NCBI GenBank assembly: GCA_047615875.1
Contig: JBLHGU010000183.1
Coordinates: 1 to 10,159, forward strand
Length of the DNA: 10,159 nt
From: JBLHGU01 sp047615875
Lineage (GTDB): Bacteria > Pseudomonadota > Gammaproteobacteria > Arenicellales > CAJQKF01
Direction: 5' to 3'
Shown: one piece after another, positions 1 through 6,836 of the stretch
Numbering within the stretch: position 1 is the first letter of the stretch
How the letters are laid out: each line of letters begins with the position of its first letter
The notes under the pieces: generated by a model
The model's input: only the letters and a program-made list of their open reading frames with translations
Database searches by the model: none
Told to the model about the DNA's origin: nothing
Program-made: the position numbers and the translations under genes

Positions 1-310
1 TAAACTTTACACCAGCCACCACCACAGTCTTAGCCGGATGGTCGCGACCAAAACGCGCCATCTCGAGTGAATCCGACACGCAACCACCGGTCTCATCCGC
101 CAACTCTTGTAAATCGGCATCGACATAATAGTGCGCGACCAGCACCGCTTGCTGTTTTTTTAGCAGGCGTTTGATGCGCGTCTTGAGGGCTGCTTTTTCA
201 GCCAACGACAGCTCTACAGGCACGCGCGCCCAGGCATTGGCGGTGCAACTGGTGCCCTGGTCCATTTGCGGACGCTCGAATTCAACGGTTTTGATGGATA
301 GAGAATTCAT
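1..310 (-). CDS. nadA: Quinolinate synthase NadA, N-terminal part (cut by window edge)
   Basis: NadA condenses iminoaspartate with dihydroxyacetone phosphate to give quinolinate in de novo NAD synthesis. It is a cytoplasmic [4Fe-4S] enzyme. Translating the minus strand from the ATG at 310 gives 103 residues before the window ends. The segment VLVAHYYVDADLQELADE (about 56-73) holds the conserved His-Tyr-Tyr substrate-binding motif. It is followed by TGGCVSDSLEMARFG (74-88) and HPAKTVVVAGVKF (91-103), which closely match E. coli-type NadA from memory. The cluster-binding cysteines of the family lie further on and are outside the window. The roughly 50-residue N-terminal extension is normal for the gammaproteobacterial form. 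A weak purine-rich ribosome site (TGAGAA) lies about 8 bases upstream of the start. The gene points away from the rest of the window and shows no functional link to the quinoprotein genes. Confidence 0.93.
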   Translation of the reverse strand, partial: MNSLSIKTVEFERPQMDQGTSCTANAWARVPVELSLAEKAALKTRIKRLLKKQQAVLVAHYYVDADLQELADETGGCVSDSLEMARFGRDHPAKTVVVAGVKF

Positions 311-866
311 AAATAGTTCTCACTGAATAAGTCGTTTAACGGTTCACGCACAGCCGCTTATAGAGATCAGCCTTTGCGGGGTCATATCATCTAAATAACC
401 GGGCAGGTGCGATTCGTCCCACACTCGTAAAATAAAGTTCAAAATAGTGGTCCATATCCTGATAAAAACAGGCACTCGGTGAACAAGCAGCCTTTGTCGC
501 TTCATTTCTATTAGCCGCCTTTTTTTCATAATCTGATATAGCCTCGGCAGCAACAATGCCTTGTCGTGGCCAACGTCACCCTCACCCAGTTCGGGGATGT
601 CTTTGAGCTTTAGATTGCAGTTCGCAAATTTTTAAAGCTTGCTAATTTCGGCACTTCAAAGCGGTCGGATACCATCGTAATAAAGAATATCTTTACCTGT
701 CTAGCTCTTTACGCGCGATCCACCAATATAGATCTATGGCCAGGGATCCTAAACAAGTTTAAAGACAACGGGCCTATATGACTCGAATAGCGGGGTAAAG
801 ATAGCAGACCTGACGTTACAATCGATATCAAGCCTGGCTCCGTCTTCGAAAAGGAGACCGACAGCT
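311..866. other. Gene-poor stretch with protein-like fragments broken by stops
   Basis: I find no intact gene here. On the minus strand one frame from about 575 down to a TAA at 336-338 reads as plausible protein (for example CFYQDMDHYFELYFTSVGR and YDPAKADLYKRLC). It is interrupted by a single in-frame TGA at 387-389 and has no good start codon. Further up on the same strand, about 590-720, short protein-like runs appear in different frames (DIPELGEGDVGHDKALLLP, KDILYYDGIRPL). This pattern could be a decayed, frameshifted gene, but no family is recognisable and chance cannot be excluded. A separate plus-strand run at 791-913 is listed on its own. Confidence 0.35.
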
Positions 867-913
867 TTGAGTACAAGACGTGGAAGGGGCGTTACCTCAA
901 ATGTGGGAAGTAA
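791..913 (+). pseudogene. Possible 3' remnant of an unknown gene
   Basis: Between an in-frame TAG at 788-790 and a TAA at 911-913, the plus strand encodes 40 residues with no ATG, GTG or TTG start. The run looks protein-like, with segments such as DVTIDIKPGSVFEKE and FEYKTWKGRYLKCGK that are rich in charged and aromatic residues. It reads like the C-terminal end of a gene whose upstream part has been lost. It overlaps the upstream TTG start candidate of the next gene in another frame, which is one reason to doubt that candidate. I do not recognise the family, and a chance open frame is possible. Confidence 0.25.
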
Positions 914-1040
914 GGTCTGCACCGTCAGTCTGGAAAGGCAAAACTCTGAAAATATAGAACTTCGTCTGCCGTATGTGATCCTAGACCTGAATTCATTCGT
1001 AGTAACTCACATCCACTGCATCAAGAAGCTCGAACAGACC

Positions 1041-1526
1041 TTGAATATATTTTTGTTAGATCACGATATCGAACGTTGCGCCCAATATCATTGCGATCAG
1101 CATGTCGTCAAGATGATTCTGGAAAGTGTTCAAATTTTGTGTACCTCGTTGAATAAAATGGAGTTAAAAACGCCTTACCGCTCTACCCACAACAATCACC
1201 CCTGTGTGTTGTGGGTCGGTGATTCCTACGATAATTTTCTATGGCTCAAGGACCTGACATTGTTCCTCAACGACGAGTATCTACATCGCTTTGAAAAACA
1301 AAACAACCATCGATCAATCGATGTGCTGGAATCAATTTCCGGATATCGATATAGGCGTCGTGGGCTCACGCCATTTGCTCAGGCAATGCCCGGTGAATAT
1401 AAAATTGCCGGCGATCCTGTAGCCGCATACAGACGTTTCTACATCGCCGAAAAACTCAGCTTCGCTCGCTGGACCAGACGCGACAAACCCGAATGGATTG
1501 TTGATGAAAAGTCGGAGGCAGCCTGA
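1041..1526 (+). CDS. Conserved protein of unknown function, phage-associated family
   Basis: With the TTG at 1041 the product has 161 residues and begins NIFLLDHDIERCAQYHCDQH. This matches how I remember members of this family opening in many phages and some bacteria: an NIFxLD start, then an A-x-x-H-C-D-x-H-V-V-K-M motif (here about 14-25). Later come a THNNHPC motif (49-55), QAMPGEYKIAGDPVAAYRRFY (115-134) and a C-terminal FARWTRRDKPEW (141-152). The conserved His, Asp and Cys residues suggest metal or nucleic-acid chemistry, but I know no proven activity. Some entries are loosely labelled pyrimidine-dimer glycosylase, which I cannot confirm. The frame stays open upstream to a TTG at 867 that has a good AAGGAG at 851-856, adding 58 residues with no family resemblance. 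I prefer 1041 on family grounds although it lacks a clear ribosome site. A HiPIP gene follows after about 70 bases. Confidence 0.68.
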   Translation: MNIFLLDHDIERCAQYHCDQHVVKMILESVQILCTSLNKMELKTPYRSTHNNHPCVLWVGDSYDNFLWLKDLTLFLNDEYLHRFEKQNNHRSIDVLESISGYRYRRRGLTPFAQAMPGEYKIAGDPVAAYRRFYIAEKLSFARWTRRDKPEWIVDEKSEAA

Positions 1527-1595
1527 TCATAAAAAAAGAACATTTCATACCGAAGAGCCTTTTAAACCCATTATTTAATAGCAATGAGACAAACC

Positions 1596-1892
1596 ATGAA
1601 ACAGGAAATGACCCGAAGAAGATTTTTGAAAGCAGCCGCGTTGGTGTGCGTTTTTCCATCCATCGTGATCGGTAGTGGTAAAGCGCTTGCCAATTCACCA
1701 CAACTCGATCCCGGAAATGCCCAGGCGAAAGCTCTAGAGTACGTTCATAAATCGGCCCTGGCAGATCGAAATTGCGCTAATTGTCAGCTCTATACGGGGG
1801 ACCCCAGTAAAGAATGGGGGCCCTGTGCAATCTTTCCCGGAAAGAGTGTTGCCAGTGCAGGCTGGTGTAAGGCGTGGGTTGCCAGGGCTTAG
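1596..1892 (+). CDS. High-potential iron-sulfur protein (HiPIP), Tat-exported
   Basis: HiPIPs are small periplasmic [4Fe-4S] proteins that shuttle single electrons between respiratory or photosynthetic complexes and terminal reductases. The N-terminus carries a twin-arginine signal, MTRRRFLKAAALV, followed by a hydrophobic stretch and an ALA-N-S region as the probable cleavage site. This leaves a mature protein of roughly 65 residues, a usual HiPIP length. The four cluster cysteines are visible as C-A-N-C, then G-P-C-A, then G-W-C-K near the C-terminus, spaced as in the family. Three ATGs are in frame (1584, 1596, 1608). I chose 1596 because GAGA at 1586-1589 lies about 6 bases upstream. Tat export fits folding around the cluster in the cytoplasm. 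It could serve as an electron acceptor for periplasmic oxidation, but a link to the quinoprotein genes is only inference. Confidence 0.93.
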   Translation: MKQEMTRRRFLKAAALVCVFPSIVIGSGKALANSPQLDPGNAQAKALEYVHKSALADRNCANCQLYTGDPSKEWGPCAIFPGKSVASAGWCKAWVARA

Positions 1893-2207
1893 TTCGGTTG
1901 GCTCATTCTTCACAAGTTGCAGCGCTGAGTCAATGAGATAAAAAACCGAGGAAGTTAGAAGCCTGCACGATCACGCGGTGATCTGGCCAGATTCGGATAG
2001 TACACAAAAAGAGGGCGGAGGCATTATTTTTTATCCTTCCGTCCCAATGTCGTTACGTTAAGCTAAATACCTGGAAGGTTGGGTCGGTAGGTTAATCGAA
2101 GAGCCGGTGAACTCCTACAGATCAGAGCCATAAAACCGTTGGCTTTTACTGCGGACCCTGACTTAGCAGCGACACTAATGGTTTACTTTTCACAGGGACT
2201 ATTTACG
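1893..2207. other. Intergenic region with a short hairpin
   Basis: This stretch separates the HiPIP gene from the HAD phosphatase gene. It holds a perfect 6-bp inverted repeat with a 3-base loop (GATCAC GCG GTGATC, 1969-1983), with no T-run after it. It may be an operator or chance. The frame of the downstream phosphatase stays open to a TTG at 2139, but that start has no ribosome site and falls before the family's usual N-terminus. I see no other gene or RNA. Confidence 0.4.
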
Positions 2208-3041
2208 ATGGAACTCATAGTTTTCGACCTCGATGGAACGCTTCTCAATCGGCAAGCGATGATTTCGGATTACACCAGCGAGACGCTCAAGCGGCTGTCT
2301 AGACGCGAGATTGCCTATACCGTCGCGACGGGCCGCACACTTCACGGAGCACAGAAAGTTCTGGAAGGTCATCGCTTCGATCTGCCTCAAGCGTACAAGA
2401 ACGGTGTCATGATCTGGCACCCCGAGCAGAAGCGCTTTTCGAACAGCACAACGCTTGCGACGTCCGAGCTAGAAAGGGTCGTTCAGGGTTGCTTCCACCA
2501 GGGAGTGACGCCTTTCGTCTTCACGCTGGATGAAAACCATCAAAGCACGGTGTACTACCCAGCATTGCAAACCGAGGCCGATCACGTGCTCGTTAAGAGC
2601 TTCGGTATCGAAGGCCATGTGTGGACGCATACGCTCGACCAACTGCCGTCTGATGCTGTAGTCACACACGTCAATTCAATCGGGCCTGTCGATGCCATCA
2701 ACGCCATACTGCACAATATCGGGAAAGAACCCCAGCTCGTCGCTTATTCCGGACTCGCCATCGAGGGTGCGCAATGGCACTGGCTGGATATTCACCACAG
2801 TGATGCCAGCAAGGGTGTTGCGATAAAGACTCTGAAGGAATTACTGGGTTTCGAGCGTATCATCTGTTTTGGCGACAGTGACAACGATCTCAGTATGTTC
2901 GAGGCGGCCGATGAGAGTTACGCACCAGCCAATGCTAACGATGCAATCAAATCTGCTGCAACGGCAATCGTCGGACACCACGATGAAGATGGTATCGCCC
3001 GATTTCTGCGCGAACGCTTTTCACTCGATCAGACAAATTGA
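2208..3041 (+). CDS. Cof-type HAD-IIB family phosphatase
   Basis: This is a cytoplasmic haloacid-dehalogenase hydrolase of the Cof/YbhA kind, which dephosphorylates sugar phosphates, phosphorylated cofactors or similar small metabolites; the substrate cannot be read from the sequence. From the ATG at 2208 the protein has 277 residues and opens MELIVFDLDGTLL, with nucleophile Asp7 and acid/base Asp9 of motif I. Motif II is T-V-A-T-G-R-T with Thr41, motif III is Lys202 in DASKGVAIKTL, and motif IV is FGDSDNDLSMF with Asp223 and Asp227. The cap domain lies between motifs II and III (about 80-195), as in subclass IIB. The start is supported by AGGGA at 2194-2198, 9 bases upstream. All catalytic residues are present. 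It converges on the substrate-binding protein gene and is probably transcribed alone. Confidence 0.9.
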   Translation: MELIVFDLDGTLLNRQAMISDYTSETLKRLSRREIAYTVATGRTLHGAQKVLEGHRFDLPQAYKNGVMIWHPEQKRFSNSTTLATSELERVVQGCFHQGVTPFVFTLDENHQSTVYYPALQTEADHVLVKSFGIEGHVWTHTLDQLPSDAVVTHVNSIGPVDAINAILHNIGKEPQLVAYSGLAIEGAQWHWLDIHHSDASKGVAIKTLKELLGFERIICFGDSDNDLSMFEAADESYAPANANDAIKSAATAIVGHHDEDGIARFLRERFSLDQTN

Positions 3042-3051
3042 TAAAAGAGAC

Positions 3052-3089
3052 CAGGCCTTACTTTTTATCTGTTTAGAGTGTAGGGCCTG
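3052..3089 (-). terminator. Probable terminator of the propeller/binding-protein operon
   Basis: CAGGCCTTAC (3052-3061) pairs with GTAGGGCCTG (3080-3089) over 10 bp with one G-U pair and an 18-base loop. Read on the minus strand, the stem is followed by GGTCTCTTTTATC, a T-rich tract. That orientation would end transcription about 65 bases after the substrate-binding protein. It also starts 10 bases after the phosphatase stop, so it may act in both directions. The long loop makes it weaker than a textbook terminator. Confidence 0.42.
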
Positions 3090-3154
3090 ATAAACATAAG
3101 GCAGACTCGTTGAACCGGATATTGTGTTATTGGTTGTGAGCCGTGGATTTGAAA

Positions 3155-4342
3155 TTAGCGGCAGCGTTGTTCAACCTGATCATAACCGAGGGTATCCATA
3201 TTTTCTTCAGGGTGCAAAAATCCTCGAATTGGAGCTCGATCTATGGTGGCATTGTAGCTGTGCAGTAGAATTGGCTGTCGAAGCTGGTTATCCCAGGGTC
3301 GATAACTTACCGGAGCTCCTTTATAGGCATCGAGGTTTAACTGAGCGCTGCGTAGGTAGGCCACTACCTTTTCGAACTCGGTAGAGCGGGAGCGCAATAT
3401 CGATTCAATTATCGATCTTACCGCCGCCCAGGCTGCCCAGTCAGGCCCCTGCATACGGCGTTTGGCGTTCTTTTCGAAACGTTGATTGAGTTGTGGCGCA
3501 CCATGCCTCTCCCAGGACCAATGCCAGCTTGAGGCCTGTAAGCCCTCGGTACCAAACACGGGTAGTGGAGTATTCGTCTGGTACTGAACATAGCGACCAA
3601 ATTCACCTTCAATATCCGCGACAAAAATAAGGTCGGCATCGGTGCCGGACGTCATCAATGTAATGTTATTCTGCTCCCGATTGCGCGGGTCGTTTCCGGG
3701 TAAAAATTCGCGTTCCTCAATTATTTTAATACCGAAACGTCTGGCTGAACGGCTAAATGCCGCAGCGAAAGCAGCGTCTTCCGGTTCAGGTCCTTTAAGT
3801 AGTAATACCTTCCGCCACTTTTTGAACATCAGAAACTGGCTTAAGGCATCTGTCAGCATTGCGTAACCTGGAATCACGTGCATTAGCCTGGGATGACAAC
3901 CCGCGCCGCGTAACCAATCTGAATAATCGGATATATTGAACAACAAGATATCCATCTGGGTGGTAGCGTTGGCTATTGCGGTTAAAGTTTTGGCATCTGC
4001 GTCGACAATAAAAAATGCCACGTTATCTTCTTTGTACATCCTTTTTATTCGTGTGATCAAGGCGTCGGCATCTATCGCCTCGGCCAGTTTCAGGTTGAAT
4101 TTCATTTTGAGTGCTCGGCCCAGTATCTTGCTTTCGCGTATGGCCACTTCCGCACCGGCGATAGGACGATGGTGAGGCTTCACTCGAATTCGCGCATAGG
4201 CACGTTTTTCCTCGTAGCGGAGATCGTCAATTATTTCTGCATAACCAATGTTGACCGTTTGAACTGCGTCGTTGGACGCGCTGAGTGCTAACGCTGGTAA
4301 ATGAAGAATGGTCAGGATGAATATTATTCCTGTTAACCGCAT
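3155..4342 (-). CDS. Periplasmic ABC substrate-binding protein, PQQ-dependent alcohol dehydrogenase-associated
   Basis: The product (395 residues) resembles the family I know as TIGR03863: putative branched-chain-type binding proteins that occur beside PQQ-dependent alcohol catabolism genes such as the ped cluster of Pseudomonas putida. An N-terminal signal peptide (about 1-21, LTGIIFILTILHLPALALS) leads into VNIGYAEIIDD. The two-lobed periplasmic-binding fold is suggested by alternating segments such as VAFFIVDADAKTLTAIA, KVLLLKGPEPEDAAFA and ADLIFVADIEGEFGRY. Typical late features are the Trp-rich stretch SSWHWSWERHGAPQLNQRF (271-289) and the ending RGFLHPEENMDTLGYDQVE. Cys149 and Cys394 could form a disulfide. 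AGGAG lies 7 bases before the ATG and directly follows the propeller's stop codon, so translation is probably coupled. The ligand is unknown. No ABC ATPase or permease follows. Confidence 0.92.
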   Translation of the reverse strand: MRLTGIIFILTILHLPALALSASNDAVQTVNIGYAEIIDDLRYEEKRAYARIRVKPHHRPIAGAEVAIRESKILGRALKMKFNLKLAEAIDADALITRIKRMYKEDNVAFFIVDADAKTLTAIANATTQMDILLFNISDYSDWLRGAGCHPRLMHVIPGYAMLTDALSQFLMFKKWRKVLLLKGPEPEDAAFAAAFSRSARRFGIKIIEEREFLPGNDPRNREQNNITLMTSGTDADLIFVADIEGEFGRYVQYQTNTPLPVFGTEGLQASSWHWSWERHGAPQLNQRFEKNAKRRMQGPDWAAWAAVRSIIESILRSRSTEFEKVVAYLRSAQLNLDAYKGAPVSYRPWDNQLRQPILLHSYNATIDRAPIRGFLHPEENMDTLGYDQVEQRCR

Positions 4343-4354
4343 AACCTGACTCCT

Positions 4355-5356
4355 TTATTCGTCGAGTAGAATGCCGTAAGGCACCTGTCCAACTGGAACT
4401 GACTTGAGCACCCTGCGGCTAGGTACGTCGATAATCGAAATGTCGTCCGACAACCCATTGGCGACAAATAATGTTTTTTCATCCGCTGAGAGAGACAATC
4501 CCCAGGGTCGTTTACCGACCAGAATATAGGTTTCGACCTTACGTTTGACAACGTCAACGATTGCGACATGGTTGGCTCGGCCCAGCGCGACGAAGGCGGT
4601 TTTTCCATCTCGCGTCATTAGTAAATCAACGGGAGTAACTTCGTTGCGCCTAAACCCGGTCGGCAAAAAAGAAATATCGCCGATCACTTTGTGCGTTTTG
4701 GTATCGATAATATCGACCAGTCCGGCCAGTTCGGCCGAAACCCATAGTTCACTTTCATCTGGTGTTAGCGCGAAGCGTCTAGGTCTGGTGCCCACCAGAA
4801 TATCCGCTATCACTTCCATCGATTTGACATCGATGACATGTACCAGGTTAGCGGCCTCTGAGGCGACGTATACTGTCAATCCATCCCGCGTTATTTGCAC
4901 ACCTTCCGGTTCCTCACCGAGTTCTACGTCGCCAATAACCTTTCCACTGGCGATATCGACAAAGGACGCTGCGGCGTCTTCTTCATTTGAAACGATGAGT
5001 ATCTTACCGTCTGGTGTCAGGTCAAACGTTTCTGGTTCTTCGATACTACGGATTCGCCCGACTCGGTCGCCGCTGGCCGTGTCGTAGATGGCGATTACAT
5101 TGTCGTCTGCGCAACCGACAAAAAACTGCGAGCGGTCTAAATTAAAATGAACACCGCGTGGTCGTTTGCAGGTTTGGATAGAACGAACAAACTCATAGCT
5201 CTTGCCGTCGAGCACGGTTAAGGTGCTGCTTTTCTCGTTGCTTACATAGATCTGGCGTATATCGGCATTCGCAGCCTGGATAAATATCGTGCAGAATAAT
5301 AGCTTGAATAAATCGCTGGGATAGACTGCCTTGACAATGGCTTTCAATAGTCGCAT
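4355..5356 (-). CDS. YVTN-type seven-bladed beta-propeller, PQQ-dependent catabolism-associated
   Basis: This exported protein matches the family I know as TIGR03866, beta-propellers found in transport operons linked to PQQ-dependent alcohol catabolism. Seven repeats can be counted by their first strand: IYVSNEKSSTLTVLD, FVGCADDNVIAIYD, LIVSNEEDAAASFVD, VYVASEAANLVHVID, LWVSAELAGLVDIID, AFVALGRANHVAIVD and LFVANGLSDDISIID. Each is followed by a G-x-V/I and a PxG/PxR-type turn, filling a complete propeller. A signal peptide precedes ANADIRQIYV, placing it in the periplasm. The ATG at 5356 has GGAGG 9 bases upstream and is preferred over the ATG at 5362, which sits only 3 bases from the same site. 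The binding-protein gene follows after 12 bases. The molecular role is not known; it may scaffold or sense the substrate or cofactor. Confidence 0.92.
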   Translation of the reverse strand: MRLLKAIVKAVYPSDLFKLLFCTIFIQAANADIRQIYVSNEKSSTLTVLDGKSYEFVRSIQTCKRPRGVHFNLDRSQFFVGCADDNVIAIYDTASGDRVGRIRSIEEPETFDLTPDGKILIVSNEEDAAASFVDIASGKVIGDVELGEEPEGVQITRDGLTVYVASEAANLVHVIDVKSMEVIADILVGTRPRRFALTPDESELWVSAELAGLVDIIDTKTHKVIGDISFLPTGFRRNEVTPVDLLMTRDGKTAFVALGRANHVAIVDVVKRKVETYILVGKRPWGLSLSADEKTLFVANGLSDDISIIDVPSRRVLKSVPVGQVPYGILLDE

Positions 5357-5808
5357 GGTCATTTTCCTCCATTGTTATTTTCATCAGTTGCTACTAATCC
5401 CGAAAGTAAAATAGGATGCCCTGAGAAGGTCCAGCTTCAATACCGCACTACTTCTCCTTCCGATATTATCTAGCGGGAAATATCGACCGAATGATCGAGC
5501 CATGTTTAATAATACCCGGGTCGGCTCAGCATACCGTGCGCTGGATCACCGGTAAAATTTTCTAACGACACAATGCAGTAATGATAATAACATGGCAAAG
5601 GCGCCTGGCATGTAACAGATTCATGCCTTAACCTTAGTCGATTTTCTATTCCGGCATACCAGTACTAATTTGCTCTGTTTGCGGTTGTTATATGCCCGTG
5701 AAATTTGTTCTGGGCATAATATGAAGGCCCCATTGATACGCTATATCGGAGTATAATACGACCGCTACAATCGGTTTAATATCTTACGTTTTATTGGGAG
5801 ACTCAGAA
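5357..5808. promoter_or_regulatory. Divergent intergenic region between propeller operon and ankyrin gene
   Basis: About 450 bases separate two divergent genes, so promoters for both should lie here. On the plus strand TATAAT at 5752-5757 is an exact -10 consensus, about 52 bases before the ankyrin start. A TTGATA at 5733-5738 is only 13 bases upstream of it, too close for a normal -35, so an activator may be needed. Upstream, TATGCCC (5691-5697) and GGGCATA (5712-5718) form a 7-bp inverted repeat with a 14-base gap that could be an operator. Another inverted repeat, CGATATT/AATATCG, lies at 5461-5485. I see no convincing promoter for the minus-strand operon and no small gene. Confidence 0.4.
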
Positions 5809-6702
5809 GTGGTGCGCTTGATTATTGTGATTGGCCTTCTGCTAATGTCTGCTATCCCCACCTATGGTGCCGAGCAAGTCTATAGTGCAGGTAATTTTTA
5901 TAGAGATCTGAACACAGCACTTTTTGATGTAATAAAAAGGGGGCTTAGCAAAGAAGCTCTGGTGCTAATACAGCAGGGGGGGAATATCGAAGCACGAGAT
6001 CGATCTGGTAATACGGCACTGCTACTCGCAGCACGAACAGCGCGGTCTAAACTAGTAAAAAAACTCATCGAAATGGGCGCTAATATCAATCACCAGAACT
6101 TGATCGGAAGCACTGCAATCTTGCGGGCCGCTTCAGCCGACCGAGGTAAGAATGTAGCTATACTTCTCGAAGCAGGCGCGGAATTCAATCTCAGAAACAA
6201 CAAGGGATTAACCCCGATTACGGCTGCCGCTTTTAACGGTGACGAGGACAGTTTTCAGTTGTTACTCGACAAGGGTGCTAATCCAGATGTTATGGATAAT
6301 AGTCAGAAAACTGCAATCGTTTATGCTGCAGCCAAAGGTTTTGTCGATATCGTTCGCAGGCTATTGAACACTGGCATTAACATCAATCAGAGGTACGGTA
6401 ACGAATTGACAGTACTGATGTGGTCGGCTGGGTATAGCAATGACGTTCCACCGAGTGATGCAGTCAAAATGATTCAATTATTACTTGATCACGATGTGGC
6501 CCTCGATCTTCAGGATAATCGTGGCTGGAGTGCAATGATGACTGCTGCCAATATGGGGCATACTGCCGTGGTCGAAATATTAATTAAAACGGGTGCAGAT
6601 GTGCATATTACGTCGAAAGACAACAAAACCGCCGCAAAACTTGCGCGTGCGGGCGGCTACCTGGAGACACTTTCGGTTTTAAATGCCGTCGGCGCGAATT
6701 GA
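5809..6702 (+). CDS. Exported ankyrin-repeat protein
   Basis: The product (297 residues from the GTG at 5809) begins with a short signal peptide, MVRLIIVIGLLLMSAIPTYG, then AEQVYSAG, so it is probably periplasmic. The rest is a continuous ankyrin array. Seven or so repeats show the usual G-x-T-A-L/I, A-A-x-x-G and L-L-x-x-G-A-x motifs: for example GNTALLLAAR (68-76), LIEMGANINHQ (86-96), GSTAILRAAS (100-109), LLDKGANPDV (152-161) and GWSAMMTAAN (239-248). One repeat (about 199-236) carries an insertion, VLMWSAGYSNDVPPSDAVK. Ankyrin repeats bind proteins, so a partner in the periplasm is likely, perhaps one of the quinoprotein components; this is inference. GGGAG at 5796-5800, 8 bases before the GTG, fixes the start. 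The TTG at 5794 would leave no ribosome site. Confidence 0.92.
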   Translation: MVRLIIVIGLLLMSAIPTYGAEQVYSAGNFYRDLNTALFDVIKRGLSKEALVLIQQGGNIEARDRSGNTALLLAARTARSKLVKKLIEMGANINHQNLIGSTAILRAASADRGKNVAILLEAGAEFNLRNNKGLTPITAAAFNGDEDSFQLLLDKGANPDVMDNSQKTAIVYAAAKGFVDIVRRLLNTGININQRYGNELTVLMWSAGYSNDVPPSDAVKMIQLLLDHDVALDLQDNRGWSAMMTAANMGHTAVVEILIKTGADVHITSKDNKTAAKLARAGGYLETLSVLNAVGAN

Positions 6703-6744
6703 TGGAGACACAAGCGGCAATTGCAAAACACCCCACCTAAATAA

Positions 6745-6794
6745 GAAAATCAACAACTTAAGCGACTATATACGCGTTTAAGTTGTTGATTTTC
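6745..6794. terminator. Bidirectional terminator between convergent genes (17-bp perfect inverted repeat)
   Basis: The arms at 6745-6761 (GAAAATCAACAACTTAA) and 6778-6794 are exact reverse complements over 17 bp, with a 16-base loop. The element lies between the convergent ankyrin stop (6702) and cytochrome stop (6837). Because each arm has an A- or T-run at its outer end, the RNA of either strand would have the hairpin close with a short U-stretch (GATTTTC). This suits a two-way terminator, although the stem is A/T-rich and no long U-tract follows. Confidence 0.7.
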
Positions 6795-6836
6795 AGGTTC
6801 AAAATTAGTATTGCAACTGCCTCACAAGTTTAGCTT

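Noticed and set aside
344..556. A 70-codon minus-strand frame near nadA
   Set aside because: It has a basic, low-complexity start and no recognisable motif. The neighbouring frame that contains the TGA looks more like protein, so this frame is probably a shadow of it.
1969..1983. GATCAC GCG GTGATC inverted repeat as a terminator of the HiPIP gene
   Set aside because: The stem is only 6 bp, has no T-run and lies 77 bases after the stop codon. It is noted in the intergenic entry only.
4545..5087. A 180-codon open frame on the plus strand, opposite the beta-propeller gene
   Set aside because: It is antisense to a gene with seven clear YVTN repeats. Its product is rich in Ser, Thr and Pro, as expected from the reverse complement of the repeat codons, and it has no recognisable motif.
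5733..5757. TTGATA and TATAAT as a complete sigma-70 promoter for the ankyrin gene
   Set aside because: The spacer is 13 bases, too short for normal recognition. Only the -10 element is kept as a candidate.
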